A DNA stretch of 64,000 nucleotides from Nostoc sp. UHCC 0926 (GTDB lineage: Bacteria > Cyanobacteriota > Cyanobacteriia > Cyanobacteriales > Nostocaceae), in assembly GCF_028623165.1 (NCBI RefSeq), contig NZ_CP117768.1:1984001-2048000 (forward strand), written 5' to 3'. The position numbers were made by a program, and so were the translations under genes. Positions 58,534 through 64,000 of this stretch are shown here, one piece after another. Numbering within the stretch: position 1 is the first letter of the stretch; each line of letters starts with the position of its first letter. Under the pieces are notes generated by a model. It searched no databases. It was not told where the DNA came from and saw only the letters and a list, made by a program, of their open reading frames with translations.

Positions 58534-59003
58534 TTTTTAAACGTCGTCCTGCTGCTATACAAAACTTGACCAAACTTTTTCAGAGCTAGTCATTCAACTA
58601 AAGAAAACTTTAGAGGGTCTGCTTCTTGTTTCAACCAAGGGAGTCATCTCCTTCTTGTCCACAAGCGTAAATTCGGGTGTAGCCCACCCTACCTTTATCT
58701 TATTTTAACGAGTATTTTATTGAAGCTTTTAGCCATTGTTCATCCATTATTTTCAGCACATTTAACAAACTGTGGACAACAGGTTTGACCTTTTTACAGG
58801 CTTGCCAGTTTTGAATCGACCGTGGTTTACAAACCAGAAAATAAAACCCCTTGGTTTTCGGGATTAATTTGAGTATACAGGTACAAAAAGCGAAATACAA
58901 GTACCAGAAAAGTTACTTAAACTGCTGAAATTTAAGCAAGTTTGATAAAATCTTTGGCTATTTAGTTTTATTTTCCCTCTAGAATAGCGATTTTAGTCAT
59001 AAG
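58534..59003. other. AT-rich spacer
   Basis: About 470 bases between two minus-strand genes. A 66-codon frame at 58700-58900 lacks protein-like features. No repeat or site stands out. Confidence 0.4.
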
Positions 59004-60194
59004 TCATTTGGACTTAAATGGATCTATTACTGAGGATAGAAGCATTTTTTGTAAGTGCTGTTGGAAGGCATCTATACCAAACAGAGCGATCGCTTGTTCT
59101 CGCAGCCACTCTCGATCACAGCGCTGGTCATCCCCTTGAAGCATTTCTATACAAGCCGCTGCTACAGCATCAGGACTGCGGTGTGGTACTCGCCATCCCA
59201 GTTTACCATCTTGTAAGGGGTCAGCGGAGCCATCGTCGTCACCGGATAATACAGGTACTCCACAAGCCATTGCCTCCAGATAAACAATGCCAAAGCCTTC
59301 TTGGGAAGGCATAATGTAGACATCAGCAAGGCGGTAATGTTCTATTAATTCTTCTGTAGCAACGAAACCAGCAAACACGACGCGATCGCTCACATCTAAA
59401 TTTTTTGCAAGTTTAGCTAATCGCGGTTGGTCATCACCGCGACCAATTACCAAATATTTTACTTCTGGGAAAACCTGAGCGATTTGTGGTAATGCCCGAA
59501 TCGTTACATCTACACCCTTGTAAATATCCCCTGACCATAGCCGCGCGACTGTCATTAATACCTTAGCTCCAGTTAAGCCATACTTCTGGACTAATTCTGG
59601 CTGCTTGCAACCAGGAGTAAATTTATCCCCATCAATTGCACAAGGCATCATCTCTACGATTTTGGGGTTTAGAGCATTAGCAAGACAAGCGCGATCGCGG
59701 CTGTAGCGACTAATTGTCCAAATTCTATTTGCTGATGTCAGGGCGTGACGTTCTTGATTTTTCAGCGGTTCCCAGACTTCTTTGCCGTAAGTTAGTACGG
59801 TGTAAGGAATCCCCAAGGGCTGGCAAAGAGTTTGTACTAATACTGCTAAGTTAATATGACCGCAGAAAACTTGCTGCGGTCGGCTTTGCAATAGACACTT
59901 AAGTAAAGCTGCTGCTATTTGCAGTCTCCCCAAATAAGGAGACTGATTTTTAAAGTAATGAAATTTTAAGTTCTCGTCTTCAAACGGATTTAAGCTATCA
60001 GGATTATCTCGCAGCAAAAAGACTTCTGCCTTGTAGACTTGGCTAAATCTCAGATAGGCGCGAAAAATATCTTTTATATATGATTGAATACCACCTTCGT
60101 GGGCAAAAATTTCTAAAAACACAAAGACATGGTTAGTCTTTTTGTTAACTTTATCACCTGACTTTAGGTTTTCTGTCACTGTAGTGATCTGCAT
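59004..60194 (-). CDS. GT4-family glycosyltransferase
   Basis: 396 residues with the GT-B fold: N-terminal acceptor domain (about 20-190), and C-terminal nucleotide-sugar domain with the GT4 motif GFGIVYLEAMACGVPVLS (about 307-324), preceded by VIGRGDDQPRL (about 250). It transfers sugars in polysaccharide synthesis (exopolysaccharide or heterocyst envelope); specificity is not readable. It is followed upstream by a truncated gmd, which suggests remnants of a sugar cluster. Confidence 0.85.
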   Translation of the reverse strand: MQITTVTENLKSGDKVNKKTNHVFVFLEIFAHEGGIQSYIKDIFRAYLRFSQVYKAEVFLLRDNPDSLNPFEDENLKFHYFKNQSPYLGRLQIAAALLKCLLQSRPQQVFCGHINLAVLVQTLCQPLGIPYTVLTYGKEVWEPLKNQERHALTSANRIWTISRYSRDRACLANALNPKIVEMMPCAIDGDKFTPGCKQPELVQKYGLTGAKVLMTVARLWSGDIYKGVDVTIRALPQIAQVFPEVKYLVIGRGDDQPRLAKLAKNLDVSDRVVFAGFVATEELIEHYRLADVYIMPSQEGFGIVYLEAMACGVPVLSGDDDGSADPLQDGKLGWRVPHRSPDAVAAACIEMLQGDDQRCDREWLREQAIALFGIDAFQQHLQKMLLSSVIDPFKSK

Positions 60195-60244
60195 GTTAGA
60201 TTATTTACACTTGCGGTAAAGGCGCGATGCCTGCGGCAAGGACT

Positions 60245-60850
60245 TCATCCTACGCACCGCTTTGTAACCGCTCTAAATCTGTTTTTTACCATTTTTTCTA
60301 AAAGTTTTTCAAAGCTCACTTGGGGTTCCCAGCCGAGGTTTCTTTTAGCTTTACTGCGGTTAGCTACTAAGTGAAAATGCTCGTTTCTTCGCACCAAACT
60401 GGTATTTTGGACTACATAATGCGTCCAATCCAATCCGACAGACTCAAAGGCTGTGGCAACTAAATCTCTAACACTGTGTAGTTTACCAGTACCAATCACA
60501 TATTCTTCTGACTGATCAACTTGCAACATTAACCACATTGGTTTAACGTAATCTCCCGCAAATCCCCAATCGCGTTTGGCATCTAGATTACCCATTTCTA
60601 AAGTGTTAATTAAACCCAATTTAATAGATGCAACTGCCAAAGAAACTTTGCCTGTCACAAACTGAGGTGGCCGTAGAAGGGACTCATGGTTATATAAAAT
60701 TTCACTACAGGCAAATAGTCCATAGCGCTGTCTGTGATGCACCATCGTCCAGTGGGCGTGCATCTTGGCCGCAGCATAGCGATTTTTGGGACGAAAAGGA
60801 GTTTCCTCATCTTGAGGCGAAATAAATACATCGCCAAACATTTCCGAATA
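60245..60850 (-). pseudogene. gmd: truncated GDP-mannose 4,6-dehydratase
   Basis: The frame keeps the C-terminal two thirds: SEMFGDV at the left edge, the catalytic YAAAK (Tyr-x3-Lys), NLDAKRDWGFAGDYVKPMW and GTGKLHSVRDLV. The N-terminal Rossmann glycine motif (about 125 residues) is missing; in-frame similarity stops at a Tyr-Ser-Glu just before the Met. Without the NADP-binding part the product cannot be a normal enzyme. The break is at about 60850. Confidence 0.8.
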
Positions 60851-61478
60851 TGTCCCCGATCTCCTCTATCTCTATGAAGCACTAAATTGCACTTGTTAGA
60901 GAACAAAAATTAAGACTCTCAACACTGCTGACAAATCTTAACAAGGGAGCTAGTGTAACTCGAATGCTATCTTTACTGTATTCATTAATTCTTTTTATAC
61001 AACAATATTCTTTGAGGCTTTACAAAAAAATCATAATTACTAAGCAATTTCACGTAAAAAACATATTACCCCAATTTACATCACATATTATTGAAAAAGA
61101 AGTACACCTTTATCAATCAAATAACTACATATTTGAGCAGAGACTCATTCTGCTGATGCTTCTGTTTTGAAGTGAGTGGCTCAACTTTGGGCAAAATCTC
61201 AGTACCCCTACGTGGATATTCCTACGTACAACGGTGACCAGAGGAGAAGTTCTGTTTCTCTTACTCCTAAGTATAATCAAGCTACGCGCAGCATTTTCAA
61301 GAGTTGACTAGTACAGGTCGGCGTCAGTTTGCCTACCTTGAACAAGGGATTTTGCCCCAAGTCTTGTCAATTGAGATGGTAGATGGATTAACGCGCCCAA
61401 TGCTGGTACATCTTTGCCCAAAACCAAAAATTGGCATCAGAAGTATTCTACCTTCCTTTAGGCTTGACTGCTTCACTT
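60851..61478. other. spacer holding no recognisable gene
   Basis: An AT-rich part (60900-61150) is followed by a higher-GC part (61200-61500). A 67-codon plus-strand frame (61304-61507) reads GRRQFAYLEQGILPQVLSIE; it may be a relic of a lost gene, but no family could be named. Confidence 0.35.
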
Positions 61479-61919
61479 TTACTTTTGTGCTTCTACAGAA
61501 TATTTGACGATCAGCAGGCAATTTCTACCATCTGCACCACGTTCGTATACAACACGGTCAGCCAACCGCCGCAGGAGAAACCATCCATATCCGCCTACTT
61601 GCAGAGTCCCTGGGGCTGGCTCTGCGATCGCATCAGGATTAAAAGGTTTTCCATAATCCCAAATTCTAATCTCTAGTCGGTCAATCCACAGATAAACCTT
61701 AATCTCAATCGTTGTTTCCGGGGGTAAAGCATGATGAGCGTGACGAACAGCGTTGGTAAAGCCTTCTGCTAATGCTAAATTGAGGCGATCAAGTTGGGTT
61801 TTTGACCAGCCAAGTTGAGACAAATGTTGCAGACAAAATTGCTCGAACCATTCTTGCACCTGGTTTAGGAGACTGAGTTCGCTCTTAACCGTCAGATGGT
61901 CTTGCTGCACTATACTAAG
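61479..61919 (-). CDS. anti-sigma-factor-type ATP-binding protein
   Basis: 146 residues from the ATG at 61919 (MLSIVQQDHLTVKSEL); a longer frame to 62054 has a non-homologous start. The HATPase domain shows the N-box LALAEGFTNAVRHAHH and the G-box GGYGWFLLRRLAD. It belongs to the RsbW/SpoIIAB-like serine kinase group that controls sigma factors or partner switches. Its partner is not encoded beside it. Confidence 0.8.
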   Translation of the reverse strand, partial: LSIVQQDHLTVKSELSLLNQVQEWFEQFCLQHLSQLGWSKTQLDRLNLALAEGFTNAVRHAHHALPPETTIEIKVYLWIDRLEIRIWDYGKPFNPDAIAEPAPGTLQVGGYGWFLLRRLADRVVYERGADGRNCLLIVKYSVEAQK

Positions 61920-62589
61920 CATTAACTGTGACTTAAGTACAAGTAAACCCAAGTTGCTAGTTATTAAATTTTGCCAATAGCGCAAAATTTCTCTGATATA
62001 GGAAAATCTCAATTGAGATATAGATATTCTGTGTACCAAAATACAAAACATCAACTATTTTGGCGCTTCCAGGATTATAACTAGCAACTTACGTTAAGTA
62101 AGTGAAAAATGTTTTTATTTGGTGACTTTTGGTGATTTTAGATTTTGGCATAGCTTTTCAATCCAAAACTGAAAATCCCAAATGCAAGTTGGACTCTTAA
62201 AAAAGAATCCAGAACTCAGGAATCTTTTCGTGAAGAATTTAGAACCGCCACTAAATTCTTTTGCACCAAATTTTCAATTTGGCGTGGTGTTTCACCGTTT
62301 ATTTAGGAGTCCTTCACTAGGCGTAGCAAGATTCCCGTAGGGGTACGGTTGACGCTGAAAGACTCGAAGAGGCTGCGCTCTCCCCCACACTACTTGCTAC
62401 AACTTTAGTAATGTAAGCAAAGCAGTGGTTCCCCTTGGGTGATGACTCGTTGGCGCAGCCTCCCCAAGAGGTGAGATTGGGCTAATGAATTGTTCATTGT
62501 TAAAATTAACGCCTGTAAATTTATTTCAAAAGCACATCTGCATATGCTCTTGAAACTCACAGGCGTCAAAGCACTTTGTGGTGACTAAT
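61920..62589. other. spacer with dispersed repeats and a large hairpin
   Basis: Dispersed repeats lie at about 62318-62480 ('aggcgtagcaagattcccgt', 'aggggtacggttgacgctg', 'gcgctctcccc'). A large hairpin with end arms ACGCCTGT (62509-62516) and ACAGGCGT (62559-62566) and an inner complementary part lies 24 bases after petD and probably ends the petBD transcript on the minus strand. Confidence 0.6.
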
Positions 62590-63072
62590 TTAGAATAGTC
62601 CCAAGGTCAAAGATTTATCCAATGGCAAGGCAGCACCAATACCCAGCCACAGGGTGACAAGGGTACCAAAGAGGAATACTGTGGTTGCAACTGGACGGCG
62701 GAAAGGGTTTTGGAACTTATTGACGTTCTCAATAAAGGGAACGAGGATTAGCCCCACTGGTACCGAACCCATTGCTAACACTCCTAAAAGTTTGTTAGGA
62801 AGCGATCGCAAAATCTGGAAAACTGGATACAAGTACCACTCCGGCAAAATTTCCAATGGTGTGGCGAAAGGATTTGCTGGTTCACCATTCATGGCGGGAT
62901 CTAGCACAGCTAGAGCCACGATTGCAGCGAACGAACCCATGATCACGATTGGAAAGACGTAAAGTAGGTCATTAGGCCAAGCGGGTTCACCATAGTAGTT
63001 GTGACCCATGCCTTTAGCGAGTTTGGCTCTTAACTGAGGATCGCTCAGGTCAGGTTTTTTTTGTGTTGACAT
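62590..63072 (-). CDS. petD: cytochrome b6f complex subunit IV
   Basis: 160 residues, the standard length, with three transmembrane helices (about 36-56, 95-115, 127-147) and the Qo-site motif [13 protein letters not shown] (about 76-88). Core subunit of the cytochrome b6f complex in the thylakoid membrane. It follows petB in the usual order on the minus strand, with a 261-base spacer. Confidence 0.97.
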   Translation of the reverse strand: MSTQKKPDLSDPQLRAKLAKGMGHNYYGEPAWPNDLLYVFPIVIMGSFAAIVALAVLDPAMNGEPANPFATPLEILPEWYLYPVFQILRSLPNKLLGVLAMGSVPVGLILVPFIENVNKFQNPFRRPVATTVFLFGTLVTLWLGIGAALPLDKSLTLGLF

Positions 63073-63333
63073 TTTGAAATGTGCTCTCCTGCTTAAGTTA
63101 AATTAAAGCATTTGTGAAAGCTATCAGCTACTAGGCAACCCTAACAGGCGGTAAACAGCGTTTCGTTTGTCTATCTCCGGTCAGCCGCCTGGAGGGTTTC
63201 TACAGCTTTCGGCTTCAGATACAAGTGTTTGTTTTTGGAACTTATGTGCAATTAATTTCTTGTGTTTCATAAGTTTAGAACAAACAACTTGATCTGAAAA
63301 CTGATAAATGTTGCCTTTCGCTAATAGCTGAGA
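63073..63333. other. petB-petD spacer
   Basis: About 260 bases in the petBD operon. It contains 'tcagccgcctggagggtttc' and AT-rich sequence but no gene. A ribosome binding site (AGGAGA) precedes petD. Confidence 0.5.
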
Positions 63334-63981
63334 TTACAAAGGACCCGAAATGCCTTGCTTGCGGATCATCAAGAAGTGAAACAGCATGAAGACTGCAATC
63401 AACCAAGGCAGCACAAAGGTGTGGGCGCTGTAGTAACGAGTTAGTGTTGCTTGACCAACACTCGAACCGCCGCGCAGCAAGTCGGAGATCAGAACGCCAA
63501 CCACAGGAATTGCTTCTGGTACGCCGCTAACGATTTTCACAGCCCAGTAGCCAACTTGGTCCCAAGGTAAGGAGTAGCCTGTTACTCCAAAGGAAACTGT
63601 AATCACAGCCAGGATGACGCCACTTATCCAGGTCAATTCGCGGGGCTTTTTGAAACCACCTGTCAGGTAAACCCGGAAGGTGTGCAAAATCATCATCAAT
63701 ACCATCATGCTGGCAGACCAACGATGGATGGAGCGAATTAGCCAACCGAAGTTTACTTCATTCATGATGTACTGCACTGAAGAAAAAGCTTCAGCGACTG
63801 TTGGCCTGTAGTAGAACGTCATGGCAAATCCAGTGGCAAACTGGATGAGAAAGCAAACCAAGGTAATTCCACCCAGGCAGTAAAAGATATTGACGTGAGG
63901 AGGGACGTACTTGCTAGTGACGTCTTCGGCGAGTGCCTGAATTTCCAGGCGTTCCTCAAACCAGTCGTAAACATTGGCCAT
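63334..63981 (-). CDS. petB: cytochrome b6
   Basis: 215 residues, standard length. C35 (NIFYC) is the covalent haem c(i) attachment site of cytochrome b6; the haem b His residues are in [11 protein letters not shown] and [11 protein letters not shown], and [11 protein letters not shown] and LFHFLMIRK further on. Four transmembrane helices. It is the electron-carrying core of cytochrome b6f between photosystems and in respiration. First gene of petBD. Confidence 0.98.
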   Translation of the reverse strand: MANVYDWFEERLEIQALAEDVTSKYVPPHVNIFYCLGGITLVCFLIQFATGFAMTFYYRPTVAEAFSSVQYIMNEVNFGWLIRSIHRWSASMMVLMMILHTFRVYLTGGFKKPRELTWISGVILAVITVSFGVTGYSLPWDQVGYWAVKIVSGVPEAIPVVGVLISDLLRGGSSVGQATLTRYYSAHTFVLPWLIAVFMLFHFLMIRKQGISGPL

Positions 63982-64000
63982 ACAATCTCAAGTCCCTAAG

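Noticed and set aside
58700..58900. 66-codon minus-strand frame
   Set aside because: No protein-like pattern and no start signal; it lies in AT-rich spacer DNA.

Overview
The window comes from a filamentous, heterocyst-forming cyanobacterium (Nostoc/Anabaena type, order Nostocales). The basis is the gene content (hesB-fdxH, uptake hydrogenase hupSL with a hyp maturation operon, PatB/CnfR with FdxB and a coxBAC set, petBD), frequent HIP1-type GCGATCGC octamers, heptamer-type short tandem repeats, and many palindromic dispersed repeats. No rRNA, tRNA or CRISPR array was recognised.

Layout. (1) 1-1.5 kb is the end of a nif cluster: the hesB tail, fdxH and a molybdopterin-binding Mop gene. (2) 2.2-8.2 kb is accessory: an ankyrin protein, a SagB/ThcOx-type flavin dehydrogenase and a 124-residue orphan protein in one operon, then the hydrogenase protease hupW, several orphans, a frameshifted hicB, a DUF433 protein and a membrane protein. 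(3) 8.3-11 kb is hupS-hupL (minus strand), uninterrupted, with an 88-bp MITE-like hairpin between the genes. (4) 12.3-23.4 kb (plus strand) is an extended maturation operon: TPR protein, two tiny membrane proteins, a NifU-Rieske fusion, an NHL-repeat protein, then hypF-C-D-E-A-B. (5) 23.7-26.8 kb (minus) holds a luciferase-like flavin monooxygenase coupled to a second copy of the 124-residue orphan family, and a cluster of small orphans. (6) 27.9-33.7 kb has cysK, a complete IS200/IS605 element (tnpA and tnpB divergent) and a large di-haem cytochrome peroxidase. (7) 34.2-43.6 kb is a heterocyst respiration and nitrogen-fixation block: nitrogenase-associated ArsC-like protein, cysteine-dioxygenase-type cupin, an overlooked 56-codon gene, a TPR-like protein, coxC/coxA/coxB, fdxB and divergent patB/cnfR. 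(8) 43.9-64 kb is mostly housekeeping or cell-envelope genes: sucrase/ferredoxin-like protein, Mut7-C, ROK glucokinase, proB, YqeG phosphatase, DUF3727, ruvX, GNAT, RDD-pentapeptide protein, GT4 glycosyltransferase, a truncated gmd, an anti-sigma-type ATPase, petD and petB.

How the genes fit together. FdxH and FdxB are candidate electron donors for nitrogenase. HupSL recycles the H2 that nitrogenase makes; Hyp proteins build its NiFe(CN)2CO centre and HupW trims HupL. PatB is the regulator of nif and heterocyst genes, and the Cox2-type oxidase removes O2. The least understood parts are the five genes upstream of hypF and the two flavoenzyme operons on either side of the hup-hyp block, which share a paralogous small protein of unknown function. 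These are my best candidates for an undescribed system.

The other striking feature is repeat invasion. Palindromic dispersed repeats appear to be inserted in frame inside two coding genes (the SagB-like gene and the ROK kinase), and MITE-like or tandem repeats sit inside the hupSL, hyp and cox operons. All calls are from reading the sequence; no database search or alignment was run.
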